Source: Orenia marismortui DSM 5156
GTDB taxonomy: Bacteria > Bacillota > Halanaerobiia > Halobacteroidales > Halobacteroidaceae
Direction of reading: 5' to 3'
Length of the DNA: 64,000 nucleotides
NCBI RefSeq assembly: GCF_000379025.1
Contig: NZ_KB900617.1
Span: 586,316-650,315 of the forward strand
Shown piece by piece: positions 8,724 through 16,629 of this stretch; the stretch's first letter is position 1; each line of letters opens with the position of its first letter. Both the position numbers and the translations under genes were made by a program. Under the pieces are notes generated by a model, which did not search any database, was not told where the DNA came from, and saw only the letters and a program-made list of their open reading frames with translations.

Positions 8724-8929
8724 TTGTTCCGCAATGCCGTACTAGACTTTTTATTTTGCTCTCTCTCTACAAAGTGGGTGCCCTCCCATTTGATTTGTAC
8801 TTCCACTCTTAGGAGGCTTGTACGCCACAAACGAAGCTAGGCTCCCTTTTAATATGGTGTTGGGCAAAATATAAATCCGATCACGAACATCGCAGAACAA
8901 CTATATATTTTTCTCTCTTCCTTAACTAT
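8724..8929 (-). ncRNA. ssrS: 6S RNA
   Basis: About 200 nucleotides on the minus strand show the layout of bacterial 6S RNA, which binds the sigma-A RNA polymerase holoenzyme. The closing stem pairs TTGTTC near 8900 with GAACAA near 8728. The conserved TTTTGCCCAACACC and GGGAGCCTAG blocks, then GTACAAGCCTCC, and GGGCACCCACTTTG on the 3' side fit the central bubble and its flanks in Firmicutes 6S RNAs. A strong promoter lies just upstream and a terminator downstream. The ends are estimates. Confidence 0.85.
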
Positions 8930-8935
8930 ATTAAA

Positions 8936-8964
8936 ATAATATCATATTTCTAAATTTATCTCAA
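8936..8964 (-). promoter_or_regulatory. 6S RNA promoter (TTGAGA-17-TATTAT)
   Basis: TTGAGA (8959-8964) and TATTAT (8936-8941) on the minus strand with a 17-bp spacer place the transcript start near 8929. Confidence 0.7.
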
Positions 8965-9021
8965 GAAAAATTCCATTAACAATTTATGGATAGTAATATC
9001 CTTAATCAAATCTTAACTTAA

Positions 9022-10809
9022 TTAATCTAACTCAATAGAATCATAATCCACTTCTATCCTTAATTCTTCCAACTGATCTTCAGCTACTATAGATGGAGCT
9101 TCTGTTAATAAGCAAGTTGCTTTTTGAGTTTTAGGGAAAGCAATTACATCACGAATAGAATCTAATCTTCCTAATAACATTACTAATCTATCAAGTCCAA
9201 AAGCAATTCCTCCATGAGGTGGTACTCCATATTGGAAAGCTTCTAATAAGAAACCAAATTTCTCTTCAATCTCTTCTTCATTCATATTCAATAAATTAAA
9301 TATCTTCTCTTGTAATTCACTGTTATTAATCCTAATACTTCCCCCACCAAGCTCGATACCATTTAATACTAGATCATAAGCTTGAGAAAGTGCTTGATCA
9401 GCATCATCTTCATTTAATAACTCAATATCATCTTCTTGAGGCATTGTAAATGGATGATGTAAAGAAACATATCTTTTAGCATCTTCATCCCATTCTAATA
9501 ATGGGAAATCAGTAACCCATAAAAATTTAAATTCATTTTCATCGATTAAACCTAAGGATTTTCCTAGTTTTAATCTTAAATTACCTAAAGAAGCAGCTAC
9601 AACTTTAGGATTATCAGCCACAAATAATAATAAATCTCCAGTTTCTGCTCCCATAATATTTAAGATAGAATCTAATTCTTCTTCAGATAAGAACTTAGCA
9701 ATTGGAGATTGTACTTTATCTTCTTTAATCTTCATCCAAGCTAAACCTTTTGCTCCATAGATTCCAGCATAATCAGTTAAATCATCAATGTCTTTACGAG
9801 AAAAATCTTCTGCAGCATCCTTAACATTAATTCCTTTAACCTGTCCACCTTTAGCTATAGTACCACTAAACACTTTAAATTCTGCATCTTTAACAGCTTC
9901 AGATACATCAATTAACTCTAATCCAAAACGAATATCTGGTCTATCTGATCCAAAGCGATCCATTGCTTCCTGATAACTCATATGTGGAAACTCATCTGGA
10001 ACTTCAGCTCCAATAGTTTCAAAGATTTCTTGAATCATACCTTCTACTAATTCCATAATCTCATCTTGGCTCATAAAAGACATTTCCATATCAATTTGAG
10101 TAAACTCAGGCTGACGATCTGCTCTTAAATCCTCATCTCTAAAACAACGAGTAATCTGATAATATCTTTCCATTCCAGATACCATCAATAATTGTTTAAA
10201 TAGTTGTGGTGACTGTGGCAAAGCAAAAAATTGCCCCTTATTAACACGACTTGGCACTAAAAAGTCTCTTGCTCCCTCTGGAGTACTTTTAGTCAAGATT
10301 GGTGTTTCAATATCTAAAAAGTCTTTATTATCTAAATAATTTCTTACTGCTTGCTTTACTTTATGTCTCAAGATAATATTTTCTTGCATAGGTTTTCTTC
10401 TTAAATCTAAATATCTATATTTTAATCTTAATTCTTCTCCTGCATTGATATCATCTTCAACTTGGATTGGAGGTGTTTCTGCTTTATCTAAGATATGTAG
10501 CTCTTCAGCATAGATTTCTATTTCTCCAGTCTTTAAATCATTATTAATCATTCCTTCTGGACGAGCTTTAACTTCACCCTTAATAGCAATAACAAACTCT
10601 TTTCTTAACTCATTAGCTAAATCAAACATATCTTGAGATACTTCTGGACTAAATACTACCTGTACCATCCCAAATCTATCTCTTAAATCAACAAAGATTA
10701 CTCCTCCATGGTCTCTTCTACGTTGTACCCAACCCATTAATGTTAATTTATCTCCTACATGCTCACTTCTTACTTCACTACAATAACAACTTCTCTTTAA
10801 TCCCTTCAT
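9022..10809 (-). CDS. aspS: Aspartyl-tRNA synthetase
   Basis: A 595-residue class IIb synthetase of the long bacterial type. The N-terminal OB fold ([20 protein letters not shown]) binds the anticodon. Motif 2 is [18 protein letters not shown], the GAD insertion domain occupies about residues 290-420, and motif 3 is [13 protein letters not shown] near the C-terminus. Whether it is discriminating (Asp only) or also charges tRNA-Asn cannot be decided by eye. It follows hisS by 17 bp and forms the usual hisS-aspS pair of clostridia-like genomes. Confidence 0.97.
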   Translation of the reverse strand: MKGLKRSCYCSEVRSEHVGDKLTLMGWVQRRRDHGGVIFVDLRDRFGMVQVVFSPEVSQDMFDLANELRKEFVIAIKGEVKARPEGMINNDLKTGEIEIYAEELHILDKAETPPIQVEDDINAGEELRLKYRYLDLRRKPMQENIILRHKVKQAVRNYLDNKDFLDIETPILTKSTPEGARDFLVPSRVNKGQFFALPQSPQLFKQLLMVSGMERYYQITRCFRDEDLRADRQPEFTQIDMEMSFMSQDEIMELVEGMIQEIFETIGAEVPDEFPHMSYQEAMDRFGSDRPDIRFGLELIDVSEAVKDAEFKVFSGTIAKGGQVKGINVKDAAEDFSRKDIDDLTDYAGIYGAKGLAWMKIKEDKVQSPIAKFLSEEELDSILNIMGAETGDLLLFVADNPKVVAASLGNLRLKLGKSLGLIDENEFKFLWVTDFPLLEWDEDAKRYVSLHHPFTMPQEDDIELLNEDDADQALSQAYDLVLNGIELGGGSIRINNSELQEKIFNLLNMNEEEIEEKFGFLLEAFQYGVPPHGGIAFGLDRLVMLLGRLDSIRDVIAFPKTQKATCLLTEAPSIVAEDQLEELRIEVDYDSIELD

Positions 10810-10826
10810 TCTATTTACCTCCTAAA

Positions 10827-12089
10827 TTAATCTATACGCTTTTTCATCTCTTCTACTAGATTCTCTAGTTTAATCTCTATTTGTTCTCCAGATGTCATAT
10901 TTCTTATTGTCGCTACACCTTTTTCCAACTCATCTTCACCTAAAATAATACTATAATTAGCATTATTACGATCTGCAGCTTTCATCTGACTTTTAACACT
11001 TCTACCCAAATAATCCATTTCAACCTTTAAACCAGCCTTGCGTAATTTATGCAAATATTTAAAAGCTTCTTTATTGGCTTTTTCACCAATAGTAGTAATA
11101 AATAAATCAATACTATTATCAATTGGCAACTCAATACCTTGCTCTTCTAAAGTAAGTAAGATTCTTTCCATTCCCATAGCAAATCCAATCCCAGGAATAT
11201 CACGACCACCAACTTCTTCAGCTAATCCATCATAACGTCCTCCACCAAAGATAGTATCTTGAGCACCCAAACCTTTGTAAATAACTTCAAAAGCAGTCTT
11301 AGTATAATAATCTAATCCACGAACTAAGTTAGCATCAAGAATATAATCTATATCTAATAAGTCCAAAAATTCTTTAACTTGATCAAAATCATCTTCACAT
11401 TCTTCACATAATTCCTCATAGATTTTAGGTGCATTATTCATAAACTCTTTACCTCTATCTACTTTACAATCTAAAATTCTTAGTGGATTTCTATCATATC
11501 TATCTTGGCAATCAGAACATAGTTCTTCTAAATAAGGTTTGAAATAATTAATCAGCTTTTCTCTATATTCCGCTCTACATTTTGGACAACCAACACTATT
11601 TAAATGCAACTCTAAATTATCCAAACCTAATTCCTCTAATAATTGTAATCCTAAAGCTATAATCTCAGCATCTATAGCTGGATTATCACTTCCTAAAACC
11701 TCTACTCCCAACTGGTGAAATTCTCTATAACGACCCGCTTGTGGCCGCTCATACCTAAACATAGATCCTATGTAAAAATACTTAGTTGGCTGTGCTTGAC
11801 CATAAATTTTATTTTCTAAAAATGATCTGACAACTGAAGCAGTACCTTCAGGACGTAAAGTAATACTTCTGCCACCTTTATCTTCAAAAGTATACATCTC
11901 TTTTTCTACGATATCTGTTGCCTCACCAATTCCTCTTTGAAAGAGTTCAGTTGCTTCAAATAATGGTGTTCGTATCTCCTTAAAATTATAGCTACTAAAT
12001 ATTTTTCGGGTTATATTTTCAAGATACTGCCATTTAGCAGTATCTTCAGGTAATATATCCTTAGTCCCTCTCGGGGCTGTAATATTCAT
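10827..12089 (-). CDS. hisS: Histidyl-tRNA synthetase
   Basis: A 420-residue class IIa synthetase. Motif 2 FRYERPQAGRYREFHQLG, the histidine-specific block LVRGLDYYTKTAFEV and motif 3 GIGFAMGMERIL are intact, with the anticodon-binding domain after about residue 325. The start MNITAPRGTKD is chosen for its GGAGGG Shine-Dalgarno. A C-x2-C, C-x2-C cluster (CPKC, CSDC, CEEC) lies in the insertion region around residues 180-240. There is no T-box in front; a 26-bp palindrome lies in the short gap to the upstream gene. Confidence 0.96.
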   Translation of the reverse strand: MNITAPRGTKDILPEDTAKWQYLENITRKIFSSYNFKEIRTPLFEATELFQRGIGEATDIVEKEMYTFEDKGGRSITLRPEGTASVVRSFLENKIYGQAQPTKYFYIGSMFRYERPQAGRYREFHQLGVEVLGSDNPAIDAEIIALGLQLLEELGLDNLELHLNSVGCPKCRAEYREKLINYFKPYLEELCSDCQDRYDRNPLRILDCKVDRGKEFMNNAPKIYEELCEECEDDFDQVKEFLDLLDIDYILDANLVRGLDYYTKTAFEVIYKGLGAQDTIFGGGRYDGLAEEVGGRDIPGIGFAMGMERILLTLEEQGIELPIDNSIDLFITTIGEKANKEAFKYLHKLRKAGLKVEMDYLGRSVKSQMKAADRNNANYSIILGEDELEKGVATIRNMTSGEQIEIKLENLVEEMKKRID

Positions 12090-12137
12090 TTTATCCCTCC
12101 TAAAGATTTGCAAAAATACTGCTACATATACTTATTA

Positions 12138-12163
12138 GTAGGGGCGTATATATACGCCCCTAC
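12138..12163. repeat. 26-bp perfect GC-flanked palindrome (REP-like hairpin)
   Basis: GTAGGGGCGTATA and its exact reverse complement are joined without a spacer. The hairpin follows the PPIase-TPR gene and precedes hisS. It has no T tract on either side, so it looks more like an intergenic palindromic repeat or an mRNA stabiliser than a terminator. Confidence 0.6.
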
Positions 12164-12176
12164 ATTAATTCCTTAT

Positions 12177-13745
12177 CTAATTCTTTTCAGTTTTAGTTTC
12201 TTCTACTTTATTTTCTTCTTCACGTTCTTCTTTAACTTGTTCTTGTTTCTTCTTTTGAATTTCTTTCAATTTTTCCATTTCTGCTTTAGATTTATCTTCT
12301 AGACCCATTTGGCTATAAACTCTTGCCAATCTATAATGAGCCATTAGATTATCTCCAGATAATTTAGAGAATTTTTCATACTCTACAACTGCTTCATCAG
12401 TTTTATCTTGAGCTCTGTATAAGTCACCTAAACCTAAGTGTAACTCAGCATTATCTTGATTATTAGTTAATCCTTGTTCATAAACTTCAACAGCTTTATC
12501 AAATTTCTCTTCTTTTTGATAAATATTTGCTAAACTCATATAGAAGTCTACTTGCTCTGGATACTTATTAATTGCTTCTTGGTAAGTTGAAATAACATCT
12601 TCTTGATTACCATTTCTTTGATAAGCATCTGCTAAATTGTGATATAGATAATATGAACCAGAGTTAGCTTTAATGGCAGCTTTGTAATCCTTGATTGCTG
12701 TTTTAAGGTCACCTTCTTGAGCAGCAGTAAAGGCATTAATTTCTTTATCCTTAATTATTACTTTAGAATCATCTCTAGTTTCTTCTATCCATTGATTAAT
12801 AGCTTCACTTTCCTTTTGAGATAATAGTTTCTTTCTTATCTCTTCTTTTTTACTATTAAACTCTTCCCCACTAGCTACTTTCTTATCAGTAACCTTAATA
12901 ATATGATAACCAAATTCTGTCTTAACTAGATCACTAACTTCTCCTACTTTCATAGCAAAAGCAGCCTTTTCAAAAGCTGGAACCATCTTTCCATGCCCAA
13001 AAGAACCTAGTTCTCCACCGCGAGAAGCAGATGGTCCTTCTGAGTATTCTTTAGCTAATTCAGTAAAATCATTACCTGCTTTTGCTAACTTTAATACCTT
13101 TTCAGCTTTTTCTTTAGCTTCTTTATCATCTTTATCATCTTTATCATCAGTTTTAATTAAAATATGGCTTGCAGTTACTTCTTCATATTCTTTAGCAATC
13201 TCTTCTTCTGTTATCTTTACATCAGCCTTAACCTTAGCTAACATTCCTTCAATACGTTTTTGCATAGTCATACTATTTTTAATAGTATTTTTAACATCTT
13301 CTATAGTTTGTCCATTTTTCTTAATTATCTTTTCAAATTCTTCTTTAGATGAAGCATATTTATTAATAGCTTGGTCTAATTGTTCTTGAATAGTTTCTTC
13401 AGAAATCTCTGGATTAATACCGTTCTTTTCAGCCGCCTGTAAAATTAATTCTTGATTAATCAGGTTATTTAATACTCGAGATTTTAATCCAACTACTTGA
13501 TTGGAACTAATTTGATTTTGATATTGTCTTAAATAACCATTTAATTGATACGAATATTCTTGATAAGAAATTTCTTCACCATTAACAGTTGCTACAGGTC
13601 TATCAGATCTTTGAGCATAAGCTTCTTGCTGACTATTCCCACCTCTTGGTCCTCTTAAATAAACCAAAGCTCCTGTTGCTACAAAAGCAACTACAATCAC
13701 ATAGATTATAGTCTTCATTCTTTTTCTTAAAGCATCCATTATCAT
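12177..13745 (-). CDS. Membrane-anchored parvulin-type peptidyl-prolyl isomerase with C-terminal TPR repeats
   Basis: A 522-residue extracytoplasmic folding factor. A basic N-terminus and one membrane segment (about 11-30, no lipobox) anchor it. Residues about 45-185 are a SurA/PpiD-like N-terminal domain, and 188-287 the parvulin domain (ASHILIK, FTELAKEYSEGPSA, GGELGSFG, FGYHIIKV). About four TPR repeats (335-490) and a Lys/Glu-rich tail follow. PrsA and PpiD proteins usually lack the TPR part. Inside the parvulin domain a DNA triplication gives DDKDDKDDK. The first ATG is chosen for GGGAGGAAA 8 bases upstream. Confidence 0.88.
   Translation of the reverse strand: MIMDALRKRMKTIIYVIVVAFVATGALVYLRGPRGGNSQQEAYAQRSDRPVATVNGEEISYQEYSYQLNGYLRQYQNQISSNQVVGLKSRVLNNLINQELILQAAEKNGINPEISEETIQEQLDQAINKYASSKEEFEKIIKKNGQTIEDVKNTIKNSMTMQKRIEGMLAKVKADVKITEEEIAKEYEEVTASHILIKTDDKDDKDDKEAKEKAEKVLKLAKAGNDFTELAKEYSEGPSASRGGELGSFGHGKMVPAFEKAAFAMKVGEVSDLVKTEFGYHIIKVTDKKVASGEEFNSKKEEIRKKLLSQKESEAINQWIEETRDDSKVIIKDKEINAFTAAQEGDLKTAIKDYKAAIKANSGSYYLYHNLADAYQRNGNQEDVISTYQEAINKYPEQVDFYMSLANIYQKEEKFDKAVEVYEQGLTNNQDNAELHLGLGDLYRAQDKTDEAVVEYEKFSKLSGDNLMAHYRLARVYSQMGLEDKSKAEMEKLKEIQKKKQEQVKEEREEENKVEETKTEKN
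13122..13148. repeat. Three tandem copies of a 9-bp unit inside a coding sequence
   Basis: TTTATCATC occurs three times in a row on the plus strand, encoding three Asp-Asp-Lys units after the first strand of the parvulin domain. Such repeats are prone to slippage in steps of three residues without a frameshift. Confidence 0.85.
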
Positions 13746-14016
13746 TCTAATTTCCTCCCTTTAAGATATAAAGTAAAATTAGCTAATCAGAGACTCCCAT
13801 AAATCTATTAAAATAAAGATAATTTCATGATAACACTCCTGTAATATATTACCATAAAAAAGAAAATCTATGCAAATTATGAAACTCTCTGAAATATTCA
13901 GCTAAATAATATTGTAACGTATCAGATTAAAGATGTCAATTTAAGCTAATTAATAATAAACAGAATTTTATTCAACTTAAAGAAGAACTATAATATATCA
14001 AAATATGATTAATAAA

Positions 14017-15513
14017 TTATTTATAAAACAATTCATTAATTTTAGATATTTTCTCATTAGTACGTTCTTTAATCTCTTCAATATACTGTTTGGGAAACTT
14101 AGGATTAACTAACCTTTCTAAGCTATAATCTTGAGTATTAATTAATTTAGTTATTGAACCTCCGCCTAATCCAATTACAGTTTCTCTCTCCTCCATCATC
14201 AAAATATTATAAATAGACTCTTTCCCCGCTTTTGCATACCCTATATTTTCTAAGTTACCTAAGATATTCTTCTGTCTATACATATAATAAGGAATTAGAT
14301 CTAATTCCTTAGTCATTTTTTTGGTATACTTCAACATTTCTGATACTTCTCTATCTGATGGTAGATTATTATCCTCTAAACTTCTTTTTAACCTTGAAGC
14401 GCGTTTGATAGCCATAGTGTGGACTGTCAAACTATCAGGATTTAAATCTTTAATTCTTAGTAAAGTTCTTTTTACATCATCTATACCTTCTCCTGGCAGT
14501 CCAATAATCATATCCATATTAATATTTTCAAATCCAATTTCTCTAGCCAAAGAAAAAGACTTCGTCACTTCATCCACACTATGTTTTCGTCCTATTACCT
14601 CTAGAGTTTTTAAATTCATAGTTTGCGGATTAATACTAATTCTTTTAATACCCTGTCTCTTTAAAACCTCTAATTTAGCTTTACTAATAGTATCTGCTCT
14701 ACCAGCTTCTACAGTAAAGTCACGGAGTTGAGAAAGAGAAAGGTATTTTTTTAAGTTATTTAATACTCTATCTAATTCAGTACTAGATAGAACTGTTGGG
14801 GTACCGCCACCAATATAAATAGTATCAACAACTAAGCCTAAATCTTGAACTACTTTAGATACTTCCCTAATTTCATAATCTAAAGCTTCTAAAAAATTCG
14901 GCAGATATTTCTGATACTTAGCTATAGGATAAGCAGCAAAAGAACAATAATTACATCTTGTTGGACAGAAAGGAATTCCTAAATATATACTGACTTTATT
15001 TTTTGCCTCTTCTGGAGTAGGAAAATAACTACGCTCCAACTTAATAATATTTAATAATAAATCTCTTTTTTCCTTTGCTACACCATAAACATTCTCTAAT
15101 AAACTATCAACTTTTTGATAATCAAAGCCTCTTTCTAATAGAAAATGGGCTAACTTAGTAGGTCTAACACCTGTTAAAATTCCCCAAGGACTTAAGTCCT
15201 CTCCTAAATAGTCACATAACAATCTATAAATGCTCAATTTCAAGCGCTCTTTACATCGTTTATCAAAATCATTACTATTATAAGAATTAGATAAAATCTC
15301 TTTATCCTCTATTTCATTGTTTAAATTATTTTGGCCTGCAAAAAAGCTTCTAACTTTAATCCCTGCTGAAGTATCTAACTTAACTATAATATTTAATTCT
15401 GCCTCTACATCTTCATCTATATTATGTATCTCTACTTCAGGCAATAATACATTTAATGTACCTTTAACTGAATTATAATAACTTGAATTCATAGTTAAAT
15501 TTACCGTAACCAT
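14017..15513 (-). CDS. hemZ: Oxygen-independent coproporphyrinogen III oxidase-like radical SAM protein HemZ
   Basis: A 498-residue radical SAM protein of the HemZ group, related to HemN, which oxidatively decarboxylates coproporphyrinogen III without oxygen. The cluster motif is Cys183-x3-Cys187-x2-Cys190 (PFCPTRCNYCSF), followed by IYIGGGTPT and the HemN-type C-terminal region. The 160-residue N-terminal extension is characteristic of HemZ and absent from HemN/HemW. The substrate in strict anaerobes is not certain. It lies in the conserved relA-dtd-MBL-hemZ string. Confidence 0.92.
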   Translation of the reverse strand: MVTVNLTMNSSYYNSVKGTLNVLLPEVEIHNIDEDVEAELNIIVKLDTSAGIKVRSFFAGQNNLNNEIEDKEILSNSYNSNDFDKRCKERLKLSIYRLLCDYLGEDLSPWGILTGVRPTKLAHFLLERGFDYQKVDSLLENVYGVAKEKRDLLLNIIKLERSYFPTPEEAKNKVSIYLGIPFCPTRCNYCSFAAYPIAKYQKYLPNFLEALDYEIREVSKVVQDLGLVVDTIYIGGGTPTVLSSTELDRVLNNLKKYLSLSQLRDFTVEAGRADTISKAKLEVLKRQGIKRISINPQTMNLKTLEVIGRKHSVDEVTKSFSLAREIGFENINMDMIIGLPGEGIDDVKRTLLRIKDLNPDSLTVHTMAIKRASRLKRSLEDNNLPSDREVSEMLKYTKKMTKELDLIPYYMYRQKNILGNLENIGYAKAGKESIYNILMMEERETVIGLGGGSITKLINTQDYSLERLVNPKFPKQYIEEIKERTNEKISKINELFYK

Positions 15514-15525
15514 ATAAACCCTCTC

Positions 15526-16146
15526 TTATAAATATGAATTTTCTTTTCTTGCTCTATTTAGAGTAGTTTCTGCTCCATGACCTGGACATATTTTTAAATC
15601 TTCTTCAAATTCTAAAATTTTGGTAATTGACTCTCTTAAACTCTGATATGACCCTTTAGGAAAATCAGTTCTTCCTACACCAGTAGCAAAAATAGTATCA
15701 CCTGTAAATAATATATTTCCTAATTTCATACAGATACTACCTGGAGTATGACCTGGAGTATGGATTACTTTAAACTCTAAATCTCCAATTTCTATAGTAT
15801 CTCCATCTTCTAATAGTCTATCAGCATTAGGACATTTTAATTCTTGACCCATTTCCCCTATAAAAAATGATAGATTTAACTCTGGGTTCTGTAAAAATTC
15901 TGAGTCCTGACTATGAATTAACAATTCAGCTCCGGTAGATTCTAACAGTTTAGGATTAGCTGCGATATGATCATTATGACCATGAGTATTAATGATGTAT
16001 TTAACATTAAGGTCATGTTCATTAATTATTTTTAAAATATCTTCTGCTTGTGATCCTGGGTCAATTATCACTGCTTCTTTCTTCTCATTAGCAACTATAT
16101 AACAATTAACCGCTAAAGAACCTACTGATAACCTTTTTATAAACAT
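15526..16146 (-). CDS. MBL-fold metallo-hydrolase, glyoxalase II-like
   Basis: A 206-residue metallo-beta-lactamase-fold hydrolase with the metal motif THGHNDH (His55, His57, Asp59, His60), HTPGHTPGS and the ICPGHG motif. This is the YcbL/GloB-like subgroup; the substrate may be a thioester such as S-lactoylglutathione-type compounds, but that is not shown. It sits 18 bp after dtd and 12 bp before hemZ, a frequent neighbourhood in clostridia-like genomes. Confidence 0.9.
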   Translation of the reverse strand: MFIKRLSVGSLAVNCYIVANEKKEAVIIDPGSQAEDILKIINEHDLNVKYIINTHGHNDHIAANPKLLESTGAELLIHSQDSEFLQNPELNLSFFIGEMGQELKCPNADRLLEDGDTIEIGDLEFKVIHTPGHTPGSICMKLGNILFTGDTIFATGVGRTDFPKGSYQSLRESITKILEFEEDLKICPGHGAETTLNRARKENSYL

Positions 16147-16164
16147 CTACTTCCTCCTTAAAAA

Positions 16165-16614
16165 TTAAAAATCTCTTTTACTGTCCAGTAATATAGTTAC
16201 TGGACCTTCATTAACTAAACTAACCTTCATCTCTGTTTTAAATTCACCGGTTTCTACTTTCAATTCATATTTATTAATATAAGAGATAAATTCTTCATAT
16301 AACTCTTCTGCTTTATTAGCAGAGGCTGCATCAGCAAAACTTGGCCTTCTTCCTTGACGACAATCCCCATATAAAGTAAATTGAGATACTATTAATAATT
16401 CTGCATCTACATCTAGTGCTGATAGATTCATCTTTCCAGATTGATCAGAGAATACTCTTAAATCAACTATTTTATCTGCCAAATATTTCATATCTTCTAT
16501 AGTATCATTTTCTCCAATTCCAAGTAAGATTAATAAACCAGTTTTAATTTTTCCAACTTCTCTATTTCCTACCTCAACAGAACTTGAACTTACTCTTTGC
16601 AAAACAGCTCTCAT
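16165..16614 (-). CDS. dtd: D-aminoacyl-tRNA deacylase
   Basis: A 149-residue enzyme that removes D-amino acids (and glycine from tRNA-Ala) from mischarged tRNAs. The two active-site signatures, SQFTLYGDCRQGRRPSF and the cis Gly-Pro motif NEGPVTILLD, are intact, and the length is standard. It is co-oriented with relA, 15 bp after it. Confidence 0.96.
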   Translation of the reverse strand: MRAVLQRVSSSSVEVGNREVGKIKTGLLILLGIGENDTIEDMKYLADKIVDLRVFSDQSGKMNLSALDVDAELLIVSQFTLYGDCRQGRRPSFADAASANKAEELYEEFISYINKYELKVETGEFKTEMKVSLVNEGPVTILLDSKRDF

Positions 16615-16629
16615 CTTTCTCCTCCTTAA

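Noticed and set aside
8689-8964. tmRNA or a riboswitch upstream of the cyclo-ligase gene
   Set aside because: There is no tRNA-like end or tag frame. CCCAACA, GTACAAGCCTCC and the closing stem fit 6S RNA.
12108-12302. A 64-codon, Phe-rich hydrophobic plus-strand frame
   Set aside because: It is the antisense of the Lys/Glu-rich C-terminal tail of the PPIase-TPR gene; the Phe-rich stretch is just the complement of Lys codons.
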